DNA of 64,000 nucleotides from Hysterangium stoloniferum. Its lineage: Eukaryota; Basidiomycota; Agaricomycetes; Hysterangiales; Hysterangiaceae. A program made the position numbers and the translations under genes. The notes under the pieces were generated by a model. That model saw nothing but the letters and a program-made list of their open reading frames with translations. It searched no databases and was not told where the DNA came from. The stretch covers positions 62,001 to 126,000 of the forward strand of contig WHVD01000021.1 of assembly GCA_015178975.1 (NCBI GenBank). The letters are read 5' to 3'. Of this stretch, positions 22,540-34,224 are shown in pieces. Numbering within the stretch: the stretch's first letter is position 1; every line of letters begins with the position of its first letter.

Positions 22540-23818
22540 TGGAATCCCGTTGTCAATGGGATCACTGGTGGTCACACGAGTTGACAGGACCACGGTGTAT
22601 TGTCTAGAACTGAGACGGGATACAGGAGGTTACAGCGTACGGTAAGGAAAGAGAGAGAAAACTACCTAGGCTATATACATGTCTGCTGTGGTCACGTGCC
22701 GGAACAAAAGGAATGGAACAAAGGGAACAAGAAACAAAGAGTGAACGCATAACAAAGAGCGAACACATAACAGGAACAATGAGTGAAAGAGTAAGACTGG
22801 GGCGTCAGGCTTACACCCCTCCCCACACAAAAACTAACCCACTACCCCAAATTCCACCCTGTTGGACATCCTTTGTCAATGTGGAGCTTCAGGTGGCGGA
22901 GTTTGCAAACCCCGTTCCAATAGTACAATATGTCACAGCAACAAAAATTCGACACGGCAATTAAAAGGTGAGCTAACATAAAAAAAACCGATTTGCGATC
23001 ACATTGGCACTAGTGAGGCCAGTCAGGTGCGTCCACGACTGACATGCGTGGTCCAACCCGCATCGGTGAGGACCTTCCAGCCCCTCCAATTTGCATTCTG
23101 GGTTGGCGGTGCTTGCGCGCAAGTGTACTCAGGGGCACTCGACGACGGTGCGGGGGCGTGCGGGAGCGCGCGTACGTGTGCAAGGGTGCGCAGCGGCGGG
23201 GTGGCGGGGTGGCGTGTACGTGTGGGGGGTGCGTGTGCGAGGGTGCGCGGCGGTGCCTATGTGCACGGGGAGCACGTGCAAGGGTGCGCAGCGGCGGGGC
23301 AGGGCGGTGACGCGTACGTGTGGGGGGTGCACGTGCGAGGGTGCGCGGCGGTGCTATGTGCACGGGGAGCACGTGCAAGGGTGCACGGCGGCACGGTATA
23401 CGCGAGGTTGCAGGGCGTGTACGGGACAAGGGAGTGTGGAGCGCTAGGGAATGTGAACGAGCGGTCTGACGAGTGAACCGGGGTGCGGTGGAATCGTCCA
23501 GAGTGAAAAAATAGTAGAAGTGGCCGGTGTCAAAAAAAAAAGTGGAATCCCGTTGTCAATGGGATCACTGGTGGTCACATGAGTTGACAGGACCACGGTG
23601 TATTGTCTAGAACTGAGACGGGATACAGGAGGTTACAGTGTACGGTAAGGAAAGAGAGAGAAAACTACCTAGGCTATATACATGTCTGCTGTGGTCACGT
23701 GCCGGAACAAAAGGAATGGAACAAAGGGAACAAGAAACAAAGAGTGAACGCATAATAAAGAGCGAACACATAACGGGAACAATGAGTGAAAGAGTAAGAC
23801 TGGGGCGCCAGGCTTACA
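22540..23818 (+). mobile_element. 1.28-kb miniature LTR element (TRIM-like), complete
   Basis: Two 276-bp direct repeats at 22540-22815 and 23543-23818 start TGGAATCC and end GGCTTACA, giving TG...CA termini. The element is flanked by a perfect 5-bp target duplication TTGAC (22535-22539, 23819-23823). The LTRs differ at about five positions, all transitions, so insertion is recent. A TATA-like CTATATACATG lies inside each LTR, and an A-rich stretch ending in G just before the second LTR could be the polypurine tract, placing the element on the plus strand. The ~727-bp interior codes for nothing recognisable; it must depend on another element's proteins. Confidence 0.88.
23100..23430. repeat. 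GC-rich tandem repeat inside the miniature LTR element
   Basis: About two and a half copies of a ~110-bp unit rich in GGTGCGCRGCGGCGGGG and GCACGTGCRAGGGTG motifs. Composition is strikingly GC-rich compared with the flanks. Open frames occur on both strands but shift with the repeat and show no family resemblance. Confidence 0.7.
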
Positions 23819-23869
23819 TTGACGTATATAAAACGCGTGAGATTGATTTCCAGTCATAGCGGGAGTCGG

Positions 23870-24200
23870 TCCAAAGGAGAGGAATTCTAAAGAAACTTCA
23901 AGATGTCCCAAGGCTCCAGATATGTGCGCTTGTCTGGAGTATCACCTCCAAGTTGATACGAGAATTCCCTCCAGCTGCGATTTGGAGTTCAAATTTGTGA
24001 CTCTTGCAGTACAGCCAGCCTCGGTGCACCGTGGCTTGATAATTATACCAGATAACGGGATTCACAATTTTGAATAAGTGAGCTTCGTATGCTTATGTAA
24101 AGAAGTTCTTGAAAATCACAGAATCATTGTATCCTGTGGCCGCTTATTTCACATGACTAGATGTAAATTTAGCACACTACAAAACAAGTCATGTGTTATA
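23870..24200. repeat. Diverged duplicate of 21180-21570
   Basis: Second member of the duplicated segment. It begins shortly after the miniature LTR element, so that element inserted close to its edge. The remainder to 24335 is unassigned. Confidence 0.5.
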
Positions 24201-24340
24201 GATTTTGAGATTACCTCAATCATTAGGTTTTTGCAATGAACCGATCATGATCACTTTGCCGCCAGCCAGTTTGTTATGTTTGCCCATCACTTCTCACCTA
24301 ATCAGACCAAGCAAACTTCGTGAGGGTAGACCTCACAAGG

Positions 24341-24578
24341 TGTTCAAACAGTTGAATAACTCTTGACAAACACCCTGTGAGTGTGAGGAAAGTAAACACT
24401 AAGGAGACTTTCCCACACCCACAGCGGAGTATGCTACAGGGTGCTTACCTAAGCACCTACACATCAGTTACCTTACTAGGTAACTCACTCAATACTGCAC
24501 CTACAGTGCTGGGAAAAATACTACAAATATCAGAAAAATATAGGGAACATCATAGACTATGTGAGAGCTGCTCTAACA
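24341..24578 (-). mobile_element. Solo LTR of the copia element
   Basis: This 238-bp sequence begins TGTTCAAACAGTTG and ends CTCTAACA. It matches the LTRs of the copia element at 29248-34529 almost throughout, lacking only a short piece near its right end. It is flanked by a perfect 5-bp duplication CAAGG (24336-24340, 24579-24583), so it is a solo LTR left by LTR-LTR recombination. Strand is given relative to the copia coding strand. Confidence 0.9.
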
Positions 24579-24904
24579 CAAGGGGGCTTGAAAAAGTGGT
24601 GTATAATCTTGCGGTGGTGCAATATAGGCTTCAGAGTGTGGGGGTTAAATAGATACAATAATGATACAATTTGTCTCAAATTTGGTTGATATACCTGTGA
24701 TACATTGCATAGGGATATTTTAAAACCATCACTTCTAGAGGTTGAGCTGTATAAATGTCTGATATGCCCATTGAATTCAGTTTTGGCATGGAGAAGATTG
24801 TGAGATCCTCGGAATATGCCGATAGTCTGTTTGTGAGTTAGCTTCTATAAACTTTGTCCAATATATTTAGTAGAACCTCTCAGCATACAAGGTGTGGATG
24901 GACT

Positions 24905-25040
24905 AAGTTGAGGTGCCAAACCATGACAGGTCCAGAAACATGATGGCATGCTCATTAACACTATCTGGGTATGTGCCAAAGCATGACAGGTGTGGAAACA
25001 TGATGGCATGCTCATTAACACTCTCTGGGTATGTCCCTTG
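24905..25040. repeat. ~63-bp tandem duplication
   Basis: The block with GTGCCAAANCATGACAGG and GGCATGCTCATTAACACT is present twice in a row with four or five differences. Surrounding sequence 24584-25340 shows no gene or other repeat. Confidence 0.75.
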
Positions 25041-25341
25041 AATTATGAGGCTGATAAACATCTTGAATGGTACAGCTGCCTTCAGTCTCAGGGAATAGTT
25101 GAAACATCGTTATGTGATAATCTTGATTTTTTCGTTTTATTGGAGGGGCCCGATAGCCGATTTGGTGTTTATGGCAAAATTTATTTTGGATATTAATTTA
25201 ATTTGGGGCTTCGGACAAAATCTGTGATGTACTTATATGTGTATATATTTATATCCTCTGTGTCTGCTTAATATCCGGCTGTCCTTTCCTATTTGTCCTT
25301 ACTTGATTAAATATTGTTCTAGCTTGATAGCTCCTTTTATA

Positions 25342-26922
25342 CAGTGAGGGACAAAACCCTTCCAATGATTTTTAGTTGTGCAAAGATTCTTGAATAACTC
25401 AAGAATTACTGTAGATACAGACCTGCAATTTGGAGGTTGGTTAGGTCTATATGTTATATATATGCCCTTAAAATATTATGACATAAGCATTAGTATTTCC
25501 CATGCTATAAATAAAACACTAATAAAATCACATTGGAAGGCTTTTGTCCCTGGTATATAAAAAATACAAATTAAACAATCTAGTACTTGGTATAGCCTCC
25601 CTTGGCCTTCAAAACAGCCTCAACCCTTCTAGGCATACTCTTTATCAAGTTCTGACAAGTAGAGGCAGGGATCTTCTCCCACTCTGTTTGAACCCTCTCC
25701 CACAACTCATGAATACTCTTGGGTGTCACCCAGCCTCCTTTTGAGGTAATACCAGAGGTGTTCAATTGGATTAAGGTCAGCAGACTGAGGTGGCCATACC
25801 ATGACCACAAATCCATTGTCTTTAAACCAATTGGTGGCCTTTTTGCTTTTACATTTGGGGTCATTGTCTTGCTGAAAGACCACATCTCCTGTGTTCTTGC
25901 CATAATACTCCATGATTTCTTGAAGTTCATCTTCCATAATGCTAACATAAAGGTCAGCATCCATCCTTCCATCAATTTTGGTGGAATATCCTGGTCCTTC
26001 CCACAACATACAGCCTCACAACATCAGATTTCCCCCTCCAAACCTGATTGTAACCTCTGCCACCCTATCACTGAGCCCCTCTACTGCCTTTTTCCACACC
26101 TACTTCCTCCCATCTGACTCCAAACAATTGATCTTTGTCTCATCTAACCAAACAGCCCTCTTCCAATCATCCACAGTCCAGTCCTTGTGTGCCAGAGCAA
26201 AGTCCATCCTTGCCTTCCTAGTCTCTTAGTGAGTAAAGGCCTTTTCTCTCCACCACAGCCCTCATTCCAGCCTTCTTGAGTGCTCTATGAACAGTCTTCA
26301 CTGAAATGGACTGTCCAGTCATATTTTGAAGGATTTTGGTCACCTCAGTGGCATGTTCTGCCTTTTGAGAAGTGATTTGTTAGAGGGAATAATGAATATC
26401 TGAGGGAGAAAGCTTGCATGGATGGCCACCAGGTGCTTTGGCAAGTGATGGGCAATGGGTAAAGTGAATTCTGGATATAGTAAACAGATCTCTGCCAGTG
26501 ATTGTAGAGATCTGAGAAGTAGACCTGCCCTTATTGAGCAAAATGAGATTGTGGCTAACCTGAGGAGGAGTAAGAGCTTTCATGTTGAGTTGTGGGGATG
26601 TTGTTGAACTAGAAAGTGAACAACTATATATATATCTAATTTTGACAGGTCACATGATTAAACAAAACCTTATTTGCTGATAATCAATAAGGTTTTGTGT
26701 TAATCATGTGACTGGGACAAAACCCTTCCAATGTGATTTTATTATTATTTTATTTATAGTGTGGGAAATACTAATGCGTATGTCATAATATTTTAAGGGC
26801 ATATAGATAACATGTAGACCTAACCAACCACCAAATTTCAGGTCTGTATCTACAGTGGTTCTTGATTTATTCAAGAATCTTTGCACAACTAAAAATCATT
26901 GGAAGGGTTTTGTCCCTCACTG
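25342..26922 (-). mobile_element. Tc1/mariner element with nested palindromic ends
   Basis: The element starts CAGTGAGGGACAAAACCC and ends in the inverse, with TA on both sides (25340-25341, 26923-26924). Its terminal inverted repeats are ~210 bp long. Each repeat is itself bounded by inverted copies: outer GGGACAAAACCCTTCCAATG and an inner opposite-facing version (25530-25552 on the left, 26708-26728 on the right). The interior holds a minus-strand DD34E transposase gene. Broken coding sequence makes it non-autonomous now. Confidence 0.88.
25580..26583 (-). pseudogene. Tc1-type DD34E transposase, broken
   Basis: Minus-strand reading starts MKALTPPQVSHN at 26583 with helix-turn-helix-like sequence (STSQISTITG), then meets stops and frame changes between 26380 and 26009. 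26009-25707 gives a clean catalytic part, GDVVFQQDNDPKCKSKKA ... SADLNPIEHLW, with 34 residues between the second Asp and the Glu. A frameshift separates this from the C-terminal ELWERVQTEWEKIP ... GYTKY, ending at 25580. The enzyme would cut at TA sites. Several lesions rule out activity. Confidence 0.9.
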
Positions 26923-26929
26923 TATCTTA

Positions 26930-27240
26930 ATAAAAGGTGTACAGTGTGAGACCCTAGTTTTTCCATTCAAATGAACTTAATATTTGGCACATTGTTTGCA
27001 AGTGAAGTATACATATTTCGTGATAGTTGATGGCTTTTGAAAACACCTTGATAATACCTTCAGAGCCCTTCACTCTAGACAATGTACTTTGAATAGACCA
27101 TCCTCAAGAGCTACCACTTGGAATGAGTCCTGAATGAGAGGTGTCAAAGTTTGGAGTTAAATTGCTCATTTGGGATGGAGAACAACCATATGTCAAGTAA
27201 ACTGGCATTTACTCTCCAGGCATATGAATGCTAACGTAGA
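26930..27240. other. Unassigned spacer
   Basis: Between the Tc1/mariner element and the second hydrolase remnant. No gene, repeat or RNA was recognised. Confidence 0.45.
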
Positions 27241-27242
27241 AC

Positions 27243-28481
27243 TTGTCAATAATCAGCATTATTGCCATTCACGGTGTTGACGGCAACTGGGTGAGTTCTT
27301 GGATGGCAGCTGGTTCTTCCAGATCGTGGCTCCAGCACCCACGTATGCTGCCAAGGGATATCCCTAATGCTAGAATCTTGACATATGGTTACAATGCAAC
27401 GATCTGGGGCAACCAGAGAGCAAGGATCACAATGGACACTCATGCAGAAAATCTAATTACCTTGATTGTAAACTTTAGGGCGAATCCACAAACTCCGCTG
27501 GTAGAGTGTTCCTATTCCAACATGTGTTTTATTCCAGCCCTGATGGCTACCTCTCCGTGATTTAGGAGCAACCTATCATATTTCTTGCACATAGCATAGG
27601 GGGCATTATCTTGAAATTCATACGTACCTCCATTTTCTTGATATTACTGCCAGCCTATGTGGCACATTCCTTTCAAGGCCTTAATACTAGCGAACAAAGT
27701 CAACAACAACCATAACATTTATCACAAATCATTCACAAATTCTATTGCAGGTATTATATTTCTTGGAAACCCCCACCAAGGGATTGAGGCAGCTGAATGC
27801 TTTGTTAAACTACATTCAGCCTACGGGACCCGATGATGCTTTGACACAGAATTTGCAGTATTCGGAAACATTACAAGACCAGCTTTCACGATATAATGCT
27901 ATCAGCCACAAATATATGACTAAATTTTATTATGAGTTATGTGAAACTACTCTTCCAGACCGCTCTCGACTTTGGGTAAGTCGCATGGAAGCCTGTCATC
28001 AAATAGGCTCACTGGGTCCGGGTCACACGGTTGATAGGACCACGGTGTATTGCTCGATGAACTAGTGAACAGTCTACATGGCAGGCAGTGTACGGTAAGG
28101 AAAGAGAAGGCAAACTACCTATGCTATATATGCTGTGATCATGTGCCAAGAACAAAAGGGACAGAACAATAAGAGTGGAACAAAAGAGAATGCATAAGAC
28201 TGGGGCACCAGGCTTACATCGCACCTTACATGCATTAACTTGATGAATTGGTGACCTCTTTTCTGGCACAGTTGGTGCCTAAGTGGTCTGCAGTGGTTGC
28301 AGGACAGGTCAATGTTGAACCAGTGGGGTTGAATAGGAATCATTTGGAGCTGGCAAAGTTCAGACATGATGAGGCTAAGGATCCTAATGAGGGTGGCAAT
28401 TATTTTACCCTCATATGGTCGATTAGGCAGATTATCGAGGGGGAGAGAAAAAAACAAGCCGAGACAGAAAGAGCACAATGA
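27243..28481 (+). pseudogene. SERAC1-like alpha/beta hydrolase, second copy, frameshifted
   Basis: IIAIHGVDGNW and PRDIPNARILTYGYNA are followed by an intron at 27501-27565 (65 nt, phase 0), after which PIIFLAHSIGGIILK retains the nucleophilic Ser. A further intron ends at TTGCAG 27750. The next exon starts IIFLGNPHQG but the frame must shift by one base near 27790 to continue LLNYIQPTGPDDA ... YELCETTLPDRSRLW. A final intron (27976-28271) carries a solo LTR; then VPKWSAVVAGQVNVEPV leads to a stop at 28481. The likely role is a lipase-like domain; specificity is unknown. The frameshift makes this a pseudogene unless it is a sequencing error. The start codon was not resolved. Confidence 0.78.
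27986..28218 (+). mobile_element. Solo LTR of the miniature element, inside an intron
   Basis: The sequence runs from TGGAAGCC to GGCTTACA and is a diverged 233-bp relative of the 276-bp LTRs at 22540 and 23543. The flanking 5-bp duplication TCGCA (27981-27985, 28219-28223) is perfect. The insertion lies inside the host intron 27976-28271; removing the LTR and one TCGCA leaves 58 nt, the usual intron size here, with a GTAAGT donor and CACAG acceptor intact. Confidence 0.9.
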
Positions 28482-29247
28482 GAACAGCATTTGTTAAATG
28501 CTTAATAGAGCATTCTTACGCCTTCAGTTTTGTAACCCATACAACTTTGATTGAAATATAGGAGGATATGTAAGGCTAGACCACAATGCAATTAAGGAAG
28601 GACACGGGGGGGAACGGATGGTCAGATATTAAATAGACATGCAAGATATAAATATATATTTACATATATTACATCAAAGCATCAGATTAAATTGACATCG
28701 GAAACAAATTTTCCCAGTGACACCAAAACAGTTACTGGGTCCCCCAATAAGATGAAAAAGATCAATAGCACCCCATGACATCTTAACTACACCCTGACAA
28801 AAGCAGCTTTTCTGTTCAAGATATGTATGAGTTTCAGGATTCAAAGGAGCATACCCAGCATGGGGGTATCAGTGGCCATTTAGTTGTGGCCAAAGGAAAG
28901 TATTTGTCCCACTGAAGAGATATGTGATGCAGTGCATTACCTCCTTCTTGTTCTGATTTCTCATCTGCTATGTTTCCGAATGCCATATATCCTACAACTG
29001 GTGAGATGAAGGTGTTCTAAACATTCAATGACATCTAGAATGTACATTAAGCACCTCGAGCACGGTAGCATAATCTTTCAAACTGTGACTGGCAGGAGTA
29101 TTGGGATTGAAAATTCGACTTGTTGAGATAAAGAGAGACAATTATACCTAGTAAGGCTCCAGAGAATACTGAGAGCATTCAACTGCTGAAATTGCGAAGA
29201 AAGTACTATCAATGCTATTAACATATTGTGGCGATATATATACATAA
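28482..29247. other. Unassigned spacer
   Basis: AT-rich, with no recognisable gene or repeat. It contains the left flank of the copia insertion. Confidence 0.45.
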
Positions 29248-29494
29248 TGTTGAAACAGTTGAATAACCCTTGACAAACACCTGTGAGTGTGAGGAAAGTA
29301 AACACTAAGGAGACTTTCCCACACTCACAGTGGAGTATGCTACAGGGTGCTTACCTAAGCACCTACACATCAGTTACCTTACTAGGTAACTCACTCAATA
29401 CTGCACCTACAGTGCTGGGAAAAATACTACAAATATCAGAAAAATATAGGGAACATCATAGACTATGTGAGAGCTGTAATATCATACTCTAACA
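29248..29494 (-). repeat. 3' LTR of the copia element
   Basis: 247 bp. It lacks the internal duplication of the 5' LTR and is close in length to the solo LTR at 24341-24578, so this is the ancestral LTR form. The minus-strand polypurine tract AGGTGGGAG lies at 29495-29503, immediately upstream of the LTR start TGTTAGAG. Confidence 0.92.
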
Positions 29495-29520
29495 CTCCCA
29501 CCTGATGAGACAGCTCTATG

Positions 29521-32500
29521 CTAGTCCCAGTAGTTTTTGAAGTATTCTACCTTTGGCTTAGCCAATGGTTTTGTCAATAAATCAGCAGGCATCTCTGAAG
29601 TAGGGAGATGAACAACTTTGATCTTCCCACTATCAAATTCCTGCCTTAACCAATATGTTCTCAAGTACAGATGCTTCATACGGCCATGATGTTCAGGATC
29701 TCTGGCAACTGCAATAGAAGATTGGTTGTCAAGATACAAAGTGGATGCAGTCTTTTGAGGATATCCCAATTCCTCAAATAAGTTTTGCAACCATAGCACT
29801 TCCTGACCAGATGACACTGCTGCAATATACTCTGCTTCAGTAGTAGAGAGAGTTACAATAGTCTGGAGTTTGCTCTGCCAGCTAATGGCTCCAGTACCCA
29901 TCTTAACCACATATGCACCAGTAGATTTTCCAGTCGACTTATCACCTCCATGGTCAGTATCTGAATAAGACATAAACAGTTCCTTGTCATTACTAGGGCC
30001 AAATGTCAAGCCCAAGTCAAGGGTGCCTTTGAGATATTGAAAGAGATGTTGTACTGCTAGCCAATGAACCTTTTCTGGATTGTGATTGAATCTGGCTAAT
30101 ACTCCAACAGTATAGGCAATGTCTGGACAAGTGGCAACAGCCAAATACATAAGAGACCCAACAGCATGGATGTATGGAATGTCCTTCATGTATGCAATCT
30201 CTTCAGGAGACACCGGAGCCTGGTCTTTACTCAATTTTGAGTTAGGTATCATAGGTGTACCAATGGGATTGCAGTCAGCAAGACCATAATGCTGTAACAT
30301 GTCCAAGATGTATTGACGCTGTGATAGAGTAATAGTATGCTTTGTCCTATCCCTTTCAATGCCAACACCTAACAAGTAAGAAGTAGGACCAAGATCATGC
30401 AATTTGAAGTGGCTCTTTAGATCATCTTTGAGCTTCGTGATAGCCTCCTTGGATTTAGATGCAATAGTCATGTCATCTACAAATACTGGTATAATGACTT
30501 TGACATCACCCTTTTGAAAGACCCAAATGCTATGATTGCATAGCACTTGTTTGAAACCCAAACTGAGCAGGACAGCATTCAACTTCTTATGCCAGATACG
30601 AGGTGACTGGTGTAAACCATATAGTCCTTTCAGAAGAAGTAAGAACTCATCATGAGCACCTTGGTGAAAACTTTCAGGCTGCTGCAAGTATACTTCCTCT
30701 TCAAGTTCACCATTCAAGAATGCAGAGGAGATATCTACACTCTCAAGTTCCATGTCCTCCAGTGCAGCCAATGCTAGGACCGCATGCAAGGTGGCCCATT
30801 TGGCAGTAGGAGCAAAGGTATCAGTGAAGTCAAACCCTGGTCGCTGTGCATAGCCTTTTGCAACAAGATGAGCTTTGAACTTATCAATTGACCCATCCTT
30901 CTTACACTTGATCACAAACACCCAATGAGAGCCAATAGCTTTACGACCCTCAGGTAGTTTAGCAAGGCGAAAAGTGCCATTTTCAAGCAGGGATTGCATT
31001 TCTGCATATGCAGTGTCATACCACTTGTCAGCATCAGGACTTTGTAAGGCCTCTTTGAGAGTTCTCGGTGCATCATTATGACTGGCCTTGTAGGCAAACT
31101 CAAAGGCTTCATCCACACCAATGTAAAGATCTCCCTCACTGGCAGCTAGGGCTTCTTCCTCAGACTCAACTGGAGGAGGAGAATGTAGTGGAGAATCCTC
31201 TGCCTCATCACTGGACTCAACTGCAGGAGTAGATTCTCTATAGTTGTGGATGTTAACAGGGTCAACTTGCTGGAAACACTTAGGAGGAACTCTGTTTCTG
31301 GGTGGATTGTGACGTGGTTGAGGAGGAGGACTCAGTGAATGTTCAGAATGTTCAGAGTTAGAATCAGAGTTGGAACTAGGACCAGGAGGCAAAGCATTAT
31401 TCTGACCATCTCCCACCTGATTTGGTTCCTGTGGAGCTCCCACCTGATTAGGCTGGGCTCCCACCTGAATAGACCTAGAGGGTCCAGGAATAAACAAATC
31501 AACAAATTGTGGAGTATCAGGAAAAACATCAGGAGCAGTAGGAGTAGAAGGTATGGCAGGTTTAGACAAGCCTGGTAAGACTCTCTCATCAAAGACAGCA
31601 TTATTACTGATAATAGTCTTCTTAGTTAAGGGATTGTAAAACATCCAACCCTTATAATCTGGAGGATATCCAATAAAGACACATTTCTGTGTGTGAGAGC
31701 CAAGTCCAATACATTGGTCCTTCTGTACATGCACATAAGCAGTACAGCCAAATACCCTAAGATGTGATACTTCTGGTTTCCTACTAGGGCAGACAGTATA
31801 AGGCACAGAATGCTTAAGAGCAGTGGTAGGTAAGCAGTTGTGCACATGAGTAATGGCAATGACAGCATGTCCCCAGAATAAGGGAGGGAGGTGGGATTCA
31901 GCCATAATTGAAGTAGCCCCTTCTTCCAATGTTCTGTTAAAGCATTCAGCAACCCCATTCTGATGTGGTTCATTCTGCACAGTATGCTGCCGGCTGATGC
32001 TAGCAGTGGAAAGGAAGGTATCAAACTCCTTAGACATATATTCTCCACCCTTGTCATCTCTGAATATCTTGATCTTCTGACCAAGCAAGTTCTCCACTTT
32101 AGCCTTATATTGCTTAAATGCCTGAAAGGCATCACTCTTATTTTTGAGTAATGCAATTGAAGCATAGCATGAGGCATCATCAATGAAAGTGATCCAGTAG
32201 TGAAACCCTTGCACAGTTTGTGTAGGCAAAGGACCATGAACATCACTGTGAATGAGTGCAAGTGGTTTAGTATAGCGTGTTGTTGCCATTTTATTAATTA
32301 CTCTGTTCTGTTTTCCAGCCAAACAAGGTTCACAAATAGGATCAGGAGACATGTGAGAGTCAATCTTTATCCCACCAACCAAATCACCTTTGAGGAGCTT
32401 CTGGATATCGGCATGATTGAGATGATTAAAGTGATGATGCCAAAGTGTGGAGTCCAAGGGACAGGTTGTAACAAGACCAGATAATCCATCATAGGTACCA

Positions 32501-33634
32501 TCATTCCATCTAAATAGGCCTGGTTATGTTCATTGACTGTGGCAGTGAAACACAAAACCTTTCTCAAATAGAAAGACATGGTGGAACGAAAGATAGAGAC
32601 ACAGAAATTCTCTTTCTTTGTCAAATACAAGATGGAAAGGAGGTTACTTGTGAGATGGGGAACATGGAGAACCCTTTCAAACTCTATTATTACATTTCCA
32701 TTCCCTTTAGGTTTAAACCACACTGCTCCTATCCCATGTGCAAAGAAGCACCTGTGTCAGCAGTCCAGTCAGAACTAGCATCGACAAGGAGAGCACAAGA
32801 TGGATTGGTAGAGTCAGGGATGGAAACACTTGCATTTCCAGCACTCTCTGGTTTCTTCTTCTCTGATACCTTGTCAGACGCATCAGCTTTGTCAGCCTTA
32901 GCAGCCTTTCTTTCTTTATACTCCTTTTTCTTCTGCTTAACTCTGGCCTTTGCCTGTTTCTGTGCATTTGCATACTCGTAACAATTGTCTTGGGTGTGGC
33001 TGGAACCATTGCAGAATGTACAAGGAACTTTACCAGAAGTGTTGGAAGTTTTTGACACAATCTTGTTTGCCATCTCTAAACTTCTGGCAGACTGCAAACT
33101 CTCTTGTAATGCAAAGTGAGTTTTGACATCAGAGAATGTGATAGGAGTATTCATCATTAAAGATGAAGTCCACACAGAGTCAGATTCAGGCAGAGAATGA
33201 AGTAAAGTGTGAGCAGCAAGCTCATCATCCAGCATGGCAAGAGTGTACCCCTTTGGATGCAAGTTCTGGACACGTGCACAAACCTTGTCAACACGACTCA
33301 TTAATGAAGTCAGAGATTCATCAGGTTCCTTCCAAATATTAAAGAGGTCATTGTAGGCACTAAAACGAACTGCAGGGAGTTGTTTATTATGTGCCTTTTC
33401 AATTTCAGACCACATATCATTGGGACCGTCATCAATGTCAACATGAGTGCAGTGTGTAGGTCCAAGAGTGTGCCATATGATACCAGCTGCTTTATTGGAG
33501 CGTTCCAACCAGGCAGACTATAAACTAGTATCACAGTTCTCCATACGCAAAAGACCAATTACATCATATCTCCAATCCTCATAATTATTTTCTCCCAATA
33601 TGACACTACATTTGTAAGTATCACTGGATGCCAT
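29521..33634 (-). pseudogene. Copia gag-pol polyprotein; intact pol 3' part, lesions in gag/protease
   Basis: Gag starts MASSDTYKCSVILG at 33634, has an in-frame TAG at 33518-33520, then continues to a zinc knuckle CTFCNGSSHTQDNC and the protease start WTADTGASLHM (~32735). A stop and apparent deletion follow, then VWFKPKGNG..., and a second frame change near 32505. From about 32457 to 29521 the frame is open for 978 codons: integrase zinc-binding HHCC part (CEPCLAGKQ), DDE core (IHSDVHG, FIDDAS, NGVAECFNRTLEE), reverse transcriptase (AFLNGELEEEVYLQQP, FVDD box), RNase H (YSDTDHGGD, STTEAEY) and the usual C-terminal LLTKPLAK. Three lesions upstream against none in 3 kb of pol suggests inactivation is fairly recent. 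Confidence 0.9.
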
Positions 33635-34212
33635 GACATGTCAATATCCACCAAGAATTTAACTTAAAAAGAACTAAGTAATTGGACAAGCAGTTGTAAC
33701 ACTGCCTTGCTCAACAGGGTTACCATGATATTGCAAGGAAGGTAAAAACAATGGCTCACTGAAAAGCACAATGCCAACAGTTCAAGTTCAATGTATCTAA
33801 AAGACCGTGTTAAAAGGTAAAATGATGTGGCACAGACCCAGATGATACTGTGAAGTGCTTGAGGTGTGAGGGAAGTGTGACTAGAGAGAGAGGTGACAGG
33901 GTTTGACAGGGTGAGTCACAAGGGTGATAAAAATGAAGTTGTCCAAAAAAAAGTGGATTTGAGTGATGACAAGCGATTTGGAGCGTGGGAATATATTTCC
34001 CTTTATGGACATGAGCGCCTAAATGGGCAAAACCCACACAATCACAGGTGTGAGTCCAAAAAGTGACCAAATTAGGCCAAAATCCAAGGAGATATAACCA
34101 AAATAAAATCCAAACGCAATGCAGAGTGTTTTGGACAAGTAGAAGTTGTCAGAAAAGATGTGCAAAGTGATGGATTGCGCAGATGACAACTGGATGTACT
34201 GTTTAGAAGCCG

Positions 34213-34224
34213 GGGCCCATAACC
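34213..34224 (-). promoter_or_regulatory. Primer binding site of the copia element
   Basis: On the coding strand the 12 bases after the 5' LTR are GGTTATGGGCCC. This is complementary to the anticodon arm of initiator methionine tRNA (GGGCYCATAACC, including the CAT anticodon), not to its 3' end. Drosophila copia is known to prime from such an internal, cleaved initiator-tRNA half. The match to this fungus's own tRNA is inferred. Confidence 0.65.

Noticed and set aside
23010..23476. Protein-coding gene in the GC-rich segment
   Set aside because: Frames exist on both strands and in several phases of a tandem repeat, without start context or recognisable domains.
29083..29305. Short minus-strand frame near the copia 3' LTR
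   Set aside because: Runs across the LTR boundary without family resemblance; chance frame.
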